From contig JAPLEH010000027.1 in NCBI GenBank assembly GCA_026391455.1, forward strand, positions 1 through 42,636: 42,636 nucleotides of DNA, given 5' to 3'. The notes beneath the pieces are model-generated. The model was not told where the DNA came from. It made no database searches and worked only from the letters and a program-made list of their open reading frames with translations. Origin of the DNA: Bacteroidota bacterium. GTDB taxonomy: Bacteria; Bacteroidota; Bacteroidia; Chitinophagales; Chitinophagaceae. Positions 33,330-42,499 of the stretch are shown piece by piece. The translations under genes were made by a program, and so were the position numbers. Every line of letters begins with the position of its first letter. Position 1 is the stretch's first letter.

Positions 33330-34271
33330 TTTCTTCTCGGTTCCCGCCTGCTTCACCATCAGCGCCTGAATTTGTTTCATGGTCATTTCCATACCATCGG
33401 GGCTTCCGTCGAGGAAGATGACGTTGCCTTTGCCATATTCTGCAAAGTTCTTGATGGCTTCGGTCCACATGCTGAATAAGATCACGTTGGTATCTAGGTT
33501 GGCTTGTTTCATTTGTTCTGCAGCTTCGGACATACCGGCAGCCACTTCTTTACGGAAGAGGGCCACACCCTGTCCGCGGAGACGGGCGGCTTCTTTCTCT
33601 GCTTCCGCTGATATTTTAATAGCATTACCATCTGCTTCGGCGGCTTTGGTCTTGGTGATGAGCAGGGCCTGTCCTTCATTCTCAGCAGCGGCTTTCAGGT
33701 TATTAGAGGCCACCACTTTACTCATGGAATCGAGGATCACTTTATCGAAGGTGATATCGTTGATCTGCAGATCTTGGAGGTGATAACCCCAGGTCTCGAG
33801 GGTATGATCGATCTCGGCTTTTACATATTCCACGATCTCTTTGCGCAGCGCGAGTATCTCTGCCTGTTTTTTAGTAGCCACAAAAGAACGGATATTTCCT
33901 TCGATGGTGCGGATGAGGGCCTGCATCAGGTCTTTATCCGCAAAGAATTTAAACGCTACTTTTTTAATCGTTTCTTCTTCGGCATTCTGTACTGAGTACA
34001 GTAACATGCTTTTGAAATATACATTGGCCTGATCGGATGTTACGGCCTGAAATTCCAGTTCCACGGAACGGTTCTGTATCGACACTTTCCGGTATACCTG
34101 TTCGATAATCGGAAATTTGAATCGCAGACCGGGGGTAGCGATGCGCTGGTATTTACCAAACATGGTAATGACACCGATATAACCCTGGTTGATGGTGAAA
34201 AGTCCGCTGAAAAAAATAAATACGATAACCAGTACCCACCAGTATTGGGATAAAAGATTGGCAAAGTCCAT
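33327..34271 (-). CDS. SPFH/Band 7 (stomatin-like) membrane protein
   Basis: A 314-residue protein with one N-terminal membrane helix (about 10-27), then the SPFH domain (about 28-190; markers NQGYIGVITMFGKYQRIATPGLRFKFP and the VQNRSVELEFQAVTSD region) and a long Ala/Glu/Lys-rich helix (about 200-260, coiled coil). SPFH proteins oligomerise into membrane-associated cages that organise microdomains or regulate membrane proteases. There is no adjacent NfeD-type gene, so the partner is unknown. It ends in a 7-bp array and a terminator. Confidence 0.9.
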   Translation of the reverse strand: MDFANLLSQYWWVLVIVFIFFSGLFTINQGYIGVITMFGKYQRIATPGLRFKFPIIEQVYRKVSIQNRSVELEFQAVTSDQANVYFKSMLLYSVQNAEEETIKKVAFKFFADKDLMQALIRTIEGNIRSFVATKKQAEILALRKEIVEYVKAEIDHTLETWGYHLQDLQINDITFDKVILDSMSKVVASNNLKAAAENEGQALLITKTKAAEADGNAIKISAEAEKEAARLRGQGVALFRKEVAAGMSEAAEQMKQANLDTNVILFSMWTEAIKNFAEYGKGNVIFLDGSPDGMEMTMKQIQALMVKQAGTEKK

Positions 34272-34309
34272 AATAGAAGGTTTTGAATGTAATTTACGAT
34301 TTAACAGCC

Positions 34310-34405
34310 ATTATTGATTACTAATTAATCATTATTATCATAAGTGAACAGAAAATCACTGTATTGACAATCACACCAATAATTAATAATCAGTAATTAA
34401 TAATA
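34310..34405. repeat. Two short 7-bp-period arrays of ATTATTN/AATAATN type
   Basis: Heptamers ATTATTG, ATTACTA, ATTAATC, ATTATTA (34310-34337) and AATAATT, AATAATC, AGTAATT, AATAATA (34378-34405) lie between pepT and the stomatin-like gene. AT-rich composition makes the period less certain here. Confidence 0.5.
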
Positions 34406-34430
34406 CGGCAGCATCCGGTACGAAGGAAAA

Positions 34431-35681
34431 TCACACTGCCTTTTCTTCCCATATCTGTGCCAGGTGTACCATCATCTGTACAGCTTTGTTCATATCCTGT
34501 ACGCTGATATGTTCCAGTTTGGAATGGATGCCCTGTTCACCGGCAAAGAGGTTTGGACAGGGTAAGCCCATGAAGGAGAGCCGGCTTCCGTCGGTACCTC
34601 CCCGTATGCTTTCCATTTTGGGAGTGAGGCCCGTGCGCAGAATAGCTTCTTTGGCATATTCCACCACATGTGGATGGAGATCCAGTATCTCTTTCATGTT
34701 GCGGTATTGTTCCGTAACACGAAACTCGAAACTGGCTTTGGGGTAAGTGCGCATCCGCTCTTCGATCTGTGTGCGCAGGTAATCTTCTTTTTTGATGAGT
34801 CCGGCTGTTTCAAAATCGCGGATAATAAAATCAAGGGTGCATTTTTCAGCAATGCCCTCTACACGTACGGGATGAATAAATCCCCGTTTACCATCGGTGG
34901 ATTCGGGAGAGAGCCGGTCTTTGGGTAATGCAGCCAGTATTTCTCCGGCAATCTTGAGTGCATTGATCATTTTGCCTTTGGCATAGCCGGGATGGGAGAT
35001 CACCCCATGTATGATCACCTGTACCCCATCGGCACTGAAAGTTTCATCTTCGAGGGCACCGGCATCGCCGCTGTCGAGCGTATATCCGAAATCGGCACCC
35101 AGTTTTTTCATATCCACTTTGGCCGTTCCTTTACCCACTTCTTCATCGGGTGTGAAAAGTAATTTGATAGTCCCGTGTTTGATAGCCGGATGCGTGGTGA
35201 GATAATTTGCAAGGTCCATGATTTCTGCCACACCTGCTTTATCATCTGAGCCAAGTAAGGTGGTACCAGATGCGGTAATGATATCATTACCTATCTGTGT
35301 TTCCAGATAGGGATATTCGCTCATGCGCAATACCTGTGTGATATCATCGGGCAATACGATATCCTTGCCCTGGTAGTTGCGGTGCAGGATGGGTTTTACT
35401 CCGGTACCGCTGCAATCGGGCGCGGTATCCATATGCGCACAAAAACAGATCACTGGCACCTTCTTATCTGTATTGGAAGGAATGGTGGCATATACATACC
35501 CCCATTCATCCATATGCGCATCGGCAATACCCATGGTCTGCAATTCGGATGCAAGCAGGCGACCGAGGTCTTTTTGCTTTTCGGTTGTTGGATAGCTGTC
35601 CGAGAGCGGATCACTCTGGGTATCAATCTGTACATACCGCATGAACCGTTCTGCAGCAGTGAAAGCGTATTCGGAAAACAT
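34431..35681 (-). CDS. pepT: Peptidase T
   Basis: A 416-residue M20B tripeptidase that removes N-terminal residues from tripeptides. Metal-site residues: His83 and Asp85 in CAHMDTAPD, the bridging Asp in LLGSDDKAGVAEI, the Glu pair in FTPDEEVGKG, and the late His in GIHSKLEH. The opening RFMRYVQIDTQSDP and the end segment RGGTDGSRLSFMGLPCPNLFAG are highly characteristic. Cytoplasmic. The region just upstream of the ATG is a 7-bp-period array, so the ribosome binding site is formed within or beside repeat sequence. Confidence 0.95.
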   Translation of the reverse strand: MFSEYAFTAAERFMRYVQIDTQSDPLSDSYPTTEKQKDLGRLLASELQTMGIADAHMDEWGYVYATIPSNTDKKVPVICFCAHMDTAPDCSGTGVKPILHRNYQGKDIVLPDDITQVLRMSEYPYLETQIGNDIITASGTTLLGSDDKAGVAEIMDLANYLTTHPAIKHGTIKLLFTPDEEVGKGTAKVDMKKLGADFGYTLDSGDAGALEDETFSADGVQVIIHGVISHPGYAKGKMINALKIAGEILAALPKDRLSPESTDGKRGFIHPVRVEGIAEKCTLDFIIRDFETAGLIKKEDYLRTQIEERMRTYPKASFEFRVTEQYRNMKEILDLHPHVVEYAKEAILRTGLTPKMESIRGGTDGSRLSFMGLPCPNLFAGEQGIHSKLEHISVQDMNKAVQMMVHLAQIWEEKAV

Positions 35682-35689
35682 AGTTTTAT

Positions 35690-35757
35690 GAGCTTTGAGC
35701 TACAAGCTGCGAGCTACGAGCTTTGAGCTGCGAGCCGTCAGCTACAAGATTCAAGCA
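35690..35757. repeat. 7-bp-period array (units GAGCTAC/GAGCTTT), nine units
   Basis: Heptamers such as GAGCTTT, GAGCTAC, AAGCTGC and GAGCTGC run for about 65 bp, starting 9 bp from the pepT ATG. The same word family appears near 30151-30260. Confidence 0.85.
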
Positions 35758-35798
35758 GATTTAATTATTAATTCAATTCACCAGTTTATCGACATCTC

Positions 35799-35846
35799 CA
35801 CATTAGCACATTAGCAAATTATCACATTATCTAATTAGCTAATTAA
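35799..35846. repeat. 8-bp-period array (units CACATTAG/CTAATTAG), six units
   Basis: Octamers CACATTAG (twice), CAAATTAT, CACATTAT, CTAATTAG, CTAATTAA end directly at the FKBP stop codon (35847). On the sense strand of that gene the word is CTAATGTG. Confidence 0.85.
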
Positions 35847-36302
35847 TTATGGCATAATGATAATCGGGCTTCCGCCAACAATTTCCACAAGTTCGAGATC
35901 GAAGACAAGGTCCTGACCGGCGAGGGGGTGATTGGCATCGAGCATCACCACTTCTTCCTGAATTTCGGTAACCACTACCTGAAATTGCTGACCATTCTGA
36001 TCGCTCATACCCAATGGCATACCTACTTCAATTTCCATGTCTTGCGGAAAGCGTTCTTTCGGCATTGGAATGATCATTTCCGGATTTTTGGGGCCATATG
36101 CTTCATCCACAGGTATATGAATTGTTTTCTTCTCTCCCACTGCCATTCCGGTCACACCTTCATCAAAACCTTTGATCACCATTCCGCTGCCTACTTTAAA
36201 CTCAAGGGGTTCCCGGCCTGCGGATGAATCGAAGGTTTCTCCGGATGTCAATTTACCATGATAGTGAACTTTAATAGTATCACCACTTTTTACCTGTGCC
36301 AT
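35847..36302 (-). CDS. FKBP-type peptidyl-prolyl isomerase, SlyD-like
   Basis: A 151-residue protein with an N-terminal FKBP segment (VKVHYHGKLTSGETFDSS), an inserted flap region (about 72-125, PMPKERFPQDMEIEVG onward) and the C-terminal return to FKBP (NHPLAGQDLVFDLELVEI). This is the SlyD/FkpA-slyD architecture, combining prolyl isomerase and chaperone function in the cytoplasm. The metal-binding His-rich tail of E. coli SlyD is absent. Divergent from namZ. Confidence 0.93.
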   Translation of the reverse strand: MAQVKSGDTIKVHYHGKLTSGETFDSSAGREPLEFKVGSGMVIKGFDEGVTGMAVGEKKTIHIPVDEAYGPKNPEMIIPMPKERFPQDMEIEVGMPLGMSDQNGQQFQVVVTEIQEEVVMLDANHPLAGQDLVFDLELVEIVGGSPIIIMP

Positions 36303-36433
36303 TACTTTTTATTTAGTTAAAGGATAAAAAACAGGGTGCAAGGTAGGCTAAATCGGTCAATGCAACCGTTTAAATATTTGAACCAGTCTCTAATAAGATT
36401 TTGTGTATTTTGAACAGGAAATAACCCATTGAT

Positions 36434-37708
36434 ATGAAGCGCATACATTGTTTTTTCATTGTGATAGCATTGCTGGCTGCAGTTCCCCTGCCCTCCATGG
36501 CACAAGTAACCCAGGCCCCTGCAAAAGTATTGGCCGGGGCAGACCGAATCAATGTGTATCTGCCACTCATCAAAGGACGGAAAGTGGGCATTTTTGCCAA
36601 CCAAACCTCCATGGTGGGCAGTACACACCTGGTGGACACATTGTTAAAACTGGGTATTGATATACGGGTAATATTCGGGCCGGAGCATGGCTTTCGTGGT
36701 ACGGCAGATGCCGGCGAAAAAATAGGCAACAATACCGATCCGAAAACGGGTATTCGCATTGTTTCGTTGTATGGCAGCAAACGAAGACCATCTGCGGAAG
36801 ATGTAAAGGATGTGGATGTGCTGCTATTCGATATACAGGATGTCGGTGTTCGCTTTTATACATTCATCTCGTCGCTCGAAGAATTTATGGAAGCGGCCAT
36901 GGATCTGGGCAAACCCCTGATGATACTCGACCGGCCCAATCCCAATGGCCATTATGTGGATGGACCGGTGCTGGATAAAAAGTATAAATCCTTTATTGGC
37001 ATGCAGCCGGTACCCGTGGTGTATGGTATGACCATCGCGGAATATGCTATGATGATCACCGGAGAAAAATGGCTGAGTGAAAAAGCCAATGCGAAGTATG
37101 CGTATTATCAAAAGGCACAAAATTCACCCGACACCCCTTTTCATTTTCAGGTGATCAAATGCAAGAACTACGACCATAATACAAAATATGTTTTGCCGGT
37201 AAGACCCTCCCCCAACCTGCCTACTATTCAATCCATCTATCTCTATCCTTCCACTTGCTTTTTTGAAGGCACCGTATTGAGTGAAGGCCGCGGTACGGAC
37301 AAACCCTTTCAGGTGTTTGGCCACCCTTCCCTGCCCAAAACGCTGTATGCTTTTATGCCCAATCCCAATGAAGGCGCAAAGAGTTCAAAACTGTACGGCC
37401 AGCAATGTTATGGATGGAACCTGTCCGGCACTCCGGGTGAAGTATTGAAACTGGTGAACAACCGTATTCAATTGCAATGGCTTTTGGAAGCATACAAGTT
37501 ATTCCCCGAAAAAGATAAATTCTTTCTGCTGCCCAAATCAGGCACGATGGAAGGTTCATTTTTTAATAAACTGGCAGGCAACAATGATCTCTGGCAACAG
37601 ATCGTAGCTGGTAAAACAGAAGATGAAATCCGGAAAAGCTGGGAGCCGGGATTGACTGCTTTTAAACAGATACGGAAGAAGTATTTACTGTATGATGATT
37701 TTGAGTAA
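36434..37708 (+). CDS. namZ: DUF1343 protein, exo-beta-N-acetylmuramidase NamZ family
   Basis: A 424-residue secreted protein (signal peptide about 1-23, ending SMAQ). It matches DUF1343, the family of NamZ, which releases terminal N-acetylmuramic acid from peptidoglycan fragments. Family markers are VGIFANQTS (52-60), GPEHGFRG with Glu84 and His85 as candidate catalytic residues, DIQDVGVRFYTFI, LDRPNPNG and EGRGTDKPF. It would act in the periplasm in cell-wall recycling. The rest of a recycling pathway is not in the window. Confidence 0.92.
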   Translation: MKRIHCFFIVIALLAAVPLPSMAQVTQAPAKVLAGADRINVYLPLIKGRKVGIFANQTSMVGSTHLVDTLLKLGIDIRVIFGPEHGFRGTADAGEKIGNNTDPKTGIRIVSLYGSKRRPSAEDVKDVDVLLFDIQDVGVRFYTFISSLEEFMEAAMDLGKPLMILDRPNPNGHYVDGPVLDKKYKSFIGMQPVPVVYGMTIAEYAMMITGEKWLSEKANAKYAYYQKAQNSPDTPFHFQVIKCKNYDHNTKYVLPVRPSPNLPTIQSIYLYPSTCFFEGTVLSEGRGTDKPFQVFGHPSLPKTLYAFMPNPNEGAKSSKLYGQQCYGWNLSGTPGEVLKLVNNRIQLQWLLEAYKLFPEKDKFFLLPKSGTMEGSFFNKLAGNNDLWQQIVAGKTEDEIRKSWEPGLTAFKQIRKKYLLYDDFE

Positions 37709-37797
37709 CGCCGTCTGGAATAATTCGATAGTAAGAAATTAACTTCTATATACCAGAACCAGGAATATGTACGTTCTATAATATAAACGCCATCGCC

Positions 37798-38634
37798 ATG
37801 AAATACGTTTTTACATTTTTGCTATGCATGCTTTTTGCTACTGGTAATCATGCCCAATTAACGGTAAATGAAAAATACGAACGTGCAGACAGTTTACTAC
37901 AGGCCGGCAATATGCAGGAAGCCTATGATCTTTTCAAAGAGATCAGCCCCTTAATAAACCCGAAGGATACATTATACAATTATGTCGCCTGGTATTATAC
38001 GACTGCCGCGTCTGCAATGGAAAGCAAATTCCGTATAAAGGAAAACTTTTCGAAATCCCTCGAATATGGGCTAGAAGCACTGGCGCTTATCCGCAAATAT
38101 AAGGAGCGCTTTGACGCACGATTTTCGGAAAGAGAACAATGGATGATCAAAAACATCATCGTGTCCTACCATGGCTTGGGTAAACTGGAAGATGCAAAAC
38201 CCTTTCGGGCGCTGTTGTATGAAGGGTACCGGAATAAAACCCTGCCAAAGGGTATTGACCAATATTTCAACTTTGATTTTTTCGTACTGGACGACAAAAA
38301 TGTGTGGGGTTATGAATGGTTTGAAGAATTGCCCAAAGACCGGTTTTCCAAAAGTTTTACCAAGATCGTTTATTATGTATACAGCCGCAAACCAGATGGA
38401 ACAGATAATGAACAATTATATCGATTACATGTATTGATGTTTCATAAAATAGATGAAAAGTCGCCCGACTATGTGCTCACTCTTAAACGTACTGTGGGCC
38501 AATCCGAATCATCGCGCACACTCTATGACTATTTCTATACCGCTGATATCGATTATGTGAAGTTGAAAGCGGATATTAAAACCGTTGTAAAAACAGTCAA
38601 CCTGACCGATGCTGTCAAAACGCCCGGTAATTAA
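37798..38634 (+). CDS. Secreted protein with TPR-like N-terminus, function unknown
   Basis: A 278-residue protein with a signal peptide (about 1-19, ending HAQ). Residues about 24-125 are helical with TPR-like pairs (YERADSLLQAGNMQEAYDLFKEI, then KSLEYGLEALALIRKYKERF). The second half (about 150-270) is predicted beta-rich with many aromatic residues and no motif that I recognise. It lies alone between namZ and the sensor kinase on the same strand, with gaps near 90 bp. Confidence 0.72.
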   Translation: MKYVFTFLLCMLFATGNHAQLTVNEKYERADSLLQAGNMQEAYDLFKEISPLINPKDTLYNYVAWYYTTAASAMESKFRIKENFSKSLEYGLEALALIRKYKERFDARFSEREQWMIKNIIVSYHGLGKLEDAKPFRALLYEGYRNKTLPKGIDQYFNFDFFVLDDKNVWGYEWFEELPKDRFSKSFTKIVYYVYSRKPDGTDNEQLYRLHVLMFHKIDEKSPDYVLTLKRTVGQSESSRTLYDYFYTADIDYVKLKADIKTVVKTVNLTDAVKTPGN

Positions 38635-38706
38635 ACAGAATTTACTCACACTTAGCTTTTTCACCATTGAAAGGTAGCTGTATTTGACACACAGCGTGGG
38701 ATTCAT

Positions 38707-38714
38707 TAATTTTA
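38707..38714 (+). promoter_or_regulatory. Possible promoter of the sensor kinase gene
   Basis: TAATTTTA (one mismatch to TAnnTTTG) lies 20 bp after TTG at 38684-38686, the normal -33/-7 spacing. It ends 3 bp before the ATG, implying a leaderless transcript if used. Confidence 0.4.
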
Positions 38715-38717
38715 ACC

Positions 38718-41700
38718 ATGCGCTTCCGGCTCCTGCTCCTTCTTTGCTCACTGTTATGTATAACCGCTTTTTCACAGGGTGGTAAATTCAGTTTTGTCAA
38801 TTACAACACGTCACAGGGGTTGCCGGATAACAATATACAGTCACTTAAACAGGATAGCCGTGGTTTTCTCTGGGTAGGTACCCTGGAGGGGCTCAGCCGT
38901 TTCGATGGCAAAACATTCAAGAACTATTTTGCCGGCAAATCCGACACGGTGGTAAAAGCCAATGATTTCAGCAATATCTATGAATATAAACCGGGACACC
39001 TGGTGATGAACAATTACACACGGGTGATCTGTTTTAATACTTTCACCGAAAAATTTTACCTGCCCGATTTCCCGGCCAAAAACAATATTTCAATCCGGCG
39101 AACGCCCGGACAAAAAGGGTTTTACTTAATTTCCGTCAACAAAGCCTATATACTCGATGAAGGATTGCGTATCACAGACAGTATTTATAGCCCCCCGGTG
39201 TCGAATCTCAACGTACACCTGGGCCTAGTCTACCTGGTCGGCCGCAAGGAAATACTGGTGCAGTACGGCGTGGATTTTTTCCTGTACACACCTGCCACCC
39301 GCCATTTTGAAAAGATACCCGTACAAATCAAAAACACCAACAATTCATTTGCCTTTTTTCGCTATTACGATCCGGAAAAACAGGAATTATATTTCAGCGA
39401 TTATTTGCTCGGGCTCTACCGTTATTCGCTGGTGACCCGGATAACCGAAAATCCGGTAAGAGCTGCTGACGGTTCCCTTTATGTGAGCAGTTTTGTATAT
39501 GAGGTGGTAAAACAACGGGATGGTTCGCTATGGTTTCTCACCGAATATGGAATCAATATCATAGATCCGGGGGGTACTACTGTAAATAAAATCCAAACGA
39601 TACCCGGCAAAAACAATTCGCTGATCAGCAATGTTTGTTTTACGAGTTGTACCGACAGGGAAAATAATTTCTGGATCGGCACCACGAATGGTATCAGTAA
39701 ATTAAGTGCCAGTTCACAAATGATGCGAAGCTGGTCAGAAGGTTTTGCCACCAGTCTTACCGGAGGTCTTATGAGTGTGGTGAAAGGCCCCGATGATATG
39801 ATCTATGCCTCGGTGTATTTTGGCAAAGCCTACCAGCTCAATCCTGCAACCGGTAAAACCACCGAATGGAACCATCCGCTGAATAAATACAACTGGAATC
39901 TGTTTGTTCGGGGCAATGAAATTATCCGCACCGGTACCGGCAATGAATTACTCAGTTACAACACAGCCACCGGCCAGTTGAAAGTGCTTGACTTCCTGAA
40001 ACCTTATTATCCCGATGTGGAACTCGTAGTTATGGGTTTTGTACATAGCAATGGTGATGAATGGTATAGTGCCAACCGCGGTGGAGGATTTGTGCGAAAG
40101 CTTGCAGGCACCAATACCTATAAAACCTATCGCAAAGATGATGGCATTCATCATTTCAGCAATGGCTATTATACGAGTCATACGGAATCACCAAACGGGG
40201 ACCTCTGGTTCGGCGTAAACAAAACTTCCTATTTACTCCACTGGATCGCAGCTACCGGCAAATTTGAAGAGATTGATTTTGCCACCACTTCAGGTACACA
40301 AAACAGGGTCTTTACCGGTATCAACGCCGTTGCACATGATGCACAGGGTAATATTTGGGTGGCATTCAACGGCGCGGGGCTGGTAAAATACATGCCTGCC
40401 ACCCGCAGTTCTGTTATCTACACCATCAATGACGGCCTGCCAACGAATTTTATCAGCGGACTCGTGTTTGACAATAACAACCGCTTATGGCTGAATACCT
40501 TCAAAGGACTCAGTTGTTTTCTCGTGAAAGAAAACAAATTCGTAGTCTTTAAAAAAGAAGAAGGATTGCCCGATGATTATTTTTCTGACTACTGCATTTA
40601 CTTCGACAAAGAAAAAAATGAGTTATGGACCGGGTCAAACAGTGCACTCATTGCACTCAACCCCGATGAGATACTCAAGATCAGCCGGGAAGGATTCCCT
40701 GTATATGTAGATGAGATCTATATCAACAGTATCCGGTACAGAGATACATTGCAAAACGGATTATCGCTCGGCGCCGGAGAAAATAACCTGCAATTCCATT
40801 TTACAGGTGTGGACCTGAGCAAAGGGAAGGATATTGATTACAGTTATAAACTGATCGGCGCCGATGCAGACTGGATCAACACTGGTACCAGTCAATCAGC
40901 CTCCTACAGCAACCTGAAACCGGGCCACTATACCTTCCGGGTACGAGCAAGGCACCGGGGTGATAACCGTTGGAATGATATTCAAGAACCGTTGCAATTC
41001 ACCATTGCCACTCCCTGGAATAAAACCTGGTGGTTCCGGGCCATTCTGATTCTGGTGATCAGTCTCGTACTTTGGTATATGATCCGCTCGTATTACCGGC
41101 GGCGGCTGGAGAGACAAAAAAACCTGCTGGAAAAACAACAGGCTATTGAAAAGGAACGGACACGTATTGCCACAGATATGCATGATGATTTCGGAGCTTC
41201 CCTTTCTCGGATAAAATTTTTAAGTGAAAAACTGCAACTGCTCACTCCCGCCGACCCATCCGAAAGAAACGATCTGGAGAAAATTTCGCTGTACAGCGAT
41301 GAAATGGCAGAAAAAATGAATGAGATCGTATGGGCCCTCAACCAGCGGTATGACTCACTCGGCGACCTGGTGAGCTTTTGCCGCGCCTATGCCTCTGAAT
41401 ACCTGCAGGATAAAGATATACGACTCCATTTTTCGGAAGGCGAACCCAGCGAAGAAAAGATACAGGGAGAAGTACGCCGTAATACCTTTCTGGTAATGAA
41501 AGAAGCATTACGAAATATCGTAAAACATGCGGGAGCTACAGCAGTGTCCATCCATTTTTCAAAAGGCAATGCCGGGAAAGAACTGCGCATGATCATTTCC
41601 GACAATGGTAAAGGAATTGACCTGAATAATGTGCGCCCCTTTGCCAACGGACTGGAGAATATGAAGAAACGAATGGCTGATATTAATGGTGAATTCTCCA

Positions 41701-41747
41701 TCAATACCGAAAACGGAACCCGTATTATCATCACCGTGCCGGTATAA
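38718..41747 (+). CDS. Two-component sensor kinase with beta-propeller sensor and Y_Y_Y domain
   Basis: A 1009-residue protein. The signal peptide covers about 1-20. A periplasmic sensor built of propeller repeats follows (about 25-660; units such as LPDNNIQSLKQDSRGFLWVGT, FWIGTTNGISKL and LPTNFISGLVFDNNNRLWLNT). Next are a Y_Y_Y domain (about 680-765), a transmembrane helix (about 771-790), a HisKA_3 helix with phospho-acceptor His822 in ATDMHDDFGASL, and a HATPase domain from about 925 (NIVKHAG, SDNGKGI, GLENMKKRM). It senses an external ligand and phosphorylates the regulator encoded 72 bp downstream. Classical hybrid systems of this architecture link sensing to polysaccharide use, but here no such genes are adjacent. 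Confidence 0.93.
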   Translation: MRFRLLLLLCSLLCITAFSQGGKFSFVNYNTSQGLPDNNIQSLKQDSRGFLWVGTLEGLSRFDGKTFKNYFAGKSDTVVKANDFSNIYEYKPGHLVMNNYTRVICFNTFTEKFYLPDFPAKNNISIRRTPGQKGFYLISVNKAYILDEGLRITDSIYSPPVSNLNVHLGLVYLVGRKEILVQYGVDFFLYTPATRHFEKIPVQIKNTNNSFAFFRYYDPEKQELYFSDYLLGLYRYSLVTRITENPVRAADGSLYVSSFVYEVVKQRDGSLWFLTEYGINIIDPGGTTVNKIQTIPGKNNSLISNVCFTSCTDRENNFWIGTTNGISKLSASSQMMRSWSEGFATSLTGGLMSVVKGPDDMIYASVYFGKAYQLNPATGKTTEWNHPLNKYNWNLFVRGNEIIRTGTGNELLSYNTATGQLKVLDFLKPYYPDVELVVMGFVHSNGDEWYSANRGGGFVRKLAGTNTYKTYRKDDGIHHFSNGYYTSHTESPNGDLWFGVNKTSYLLHWIAATGKFEEIDFATTSGTQNRVFTGINAVAHDAQGNIWVAFNGAGLVKYMPATRSSVIYTINDGLPTNFISGLVFDNNNRLWLNTFKGLSCFLVKENKFVVFKKEEGLPDDYFSDYCIYFDKEKNELWTGSNSALIALNPDEILKISREGFPVYVDEIYINSIRYRDTLQNGLSLGAGENNLQFHFTGVDLSKGKDIDYSYKLIGADADWINTGTSQSASYSNLKPGHYTFRVRARHRGDNRWNDIQEPLQFTIATPWNKTWWFRAILILVISLVLWYMIRSYYRRRLERQKNLLEKQQAIEKERTRIATDMHDDFGASLSRIKFLSEKLQLLTPADPSERNDLEKISLYSDEMAEKMNEIVWALNQRYDSLGDLVSFCRAYASEYLQDKDIRLHFSEGEPSEEKIQGEVRRNTFLVMKEALRNIVKHAGATAVSIHFSKGNAGKELRMIISDNGKGIDLNNVRPFANGLENMKKRMADINGEFSINTENGTRIIITVPV

Positions 41748-41819
41748 AATCAGGCAAAATGAGGTCTATACAACAAAATACCTATATGCTTGTATCCGCT
41801 TACCTGTAAATTTGTATGA

Positions 41820-42461
41820 ATGCCAGCCATCAAATTAGTCATAGTAGAAGACCTCGAGGAAGTTTCGGAAGGATTAAGTGAATTCATTCGCCGCGACCCG
41901 GCGTTGCAATTACTGAGTACATTCCGTACCGCCGAAGCGGCTTTACTCGAACTGCCCCTGCTGAAACCGGATATTGTGATCATGGATATCAACCTGCCCG
42001 GTATGACCGGCATTGAGTGCATCCGGCAAATGAAGAAGACATCCACACCTATTCAGTTCATGATGTTTACCGTATATGAAAACAATGATCAGGTATTCGA
42101 AGCACTGAAAGCAGGCGCCAGCGGTTATCTGCTAAAAAAAACACCGCCTTTGCAAATCATAGAGGCTGTAAAAGAATTGCACAATGGCGGGTCGCCCATG
42201 AGTGCGTCCATAGCCCGTAAACTGGTCACCATTTTCCAGGAACAGCAATCCGGCTCCGGCTCTGAAGCCTCGGTATTAACGCCCCGTGAAAAAGAAGTAT
42301 TAGAATACCTGGCCAAAGGCATGCTGTATAAAGAAATCGCCGATCAATTGGGCATCAGCTTTCATACCGTTCGCCAGCATATTGGAAAAATCTACGAAAA
42401 ACTCCACGTACAGAATAAAACCGAAGCGATCAATAAAGTGTATGGGAATAGGATAATTTGA
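41820..42461 (+). CDS. NarL/FixJ-type response regulator
   Basis: A 213-residue regulator. Receiver domain about 3-122 with phospho-acceptor Asp56 in DIVIMDINLPG, acidic pair Glu10-Asp11, the conserved Thr in FMMFTVYEN and Lys in YLLKKTPP. The LuxR-type helix-turn-helix spans about 148-207 (LTPREKEVLEYLAKGMLYKEIADQLGISFHTVRQHIGKIYEKL). It is the partner of the kinase just upstream (HisKA_3 kinases pair with this class). The last codons run into an 8-bp-period array. Confidence 0.95.
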   Translation: MPAIKLVIVEDLEEVSEGLSEFIRRDPALQLLSTFRTAEAALLELPLLKPDIVIMDINLPGMTGIECIRQMKKTSTPIQFMMFTVYENNDQVFEALKAGASGYLLKKTPPLQIIEAVKELHNGGSPMSASIARKLVTIFQEQQSGSGSEASVLTPREKEVLEYLAKGMLYKEIADQLGISFHTVRQHIGKIYEKLHVQNKTEAINKVYGNRII

Positions 42462-42499
42462 TAATTAAATAATTAGCTAATTTGCTAATGTGCTAATCA
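42452..42499. repeat. 8-bp-period array (units GATAATTN/GCTAATGT), six units
   Basis: Octamers GATAATTT, GATAATTA, AATAATTA, GCTAATTT, GCTAATGT, GCTAATCA start inside the last codons and stop of the response regulator gene. In the sense orientation the word is the same as at the FKBP gene end. Nothing is recognised from 42500 to the window end. Confidence 0.88.
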
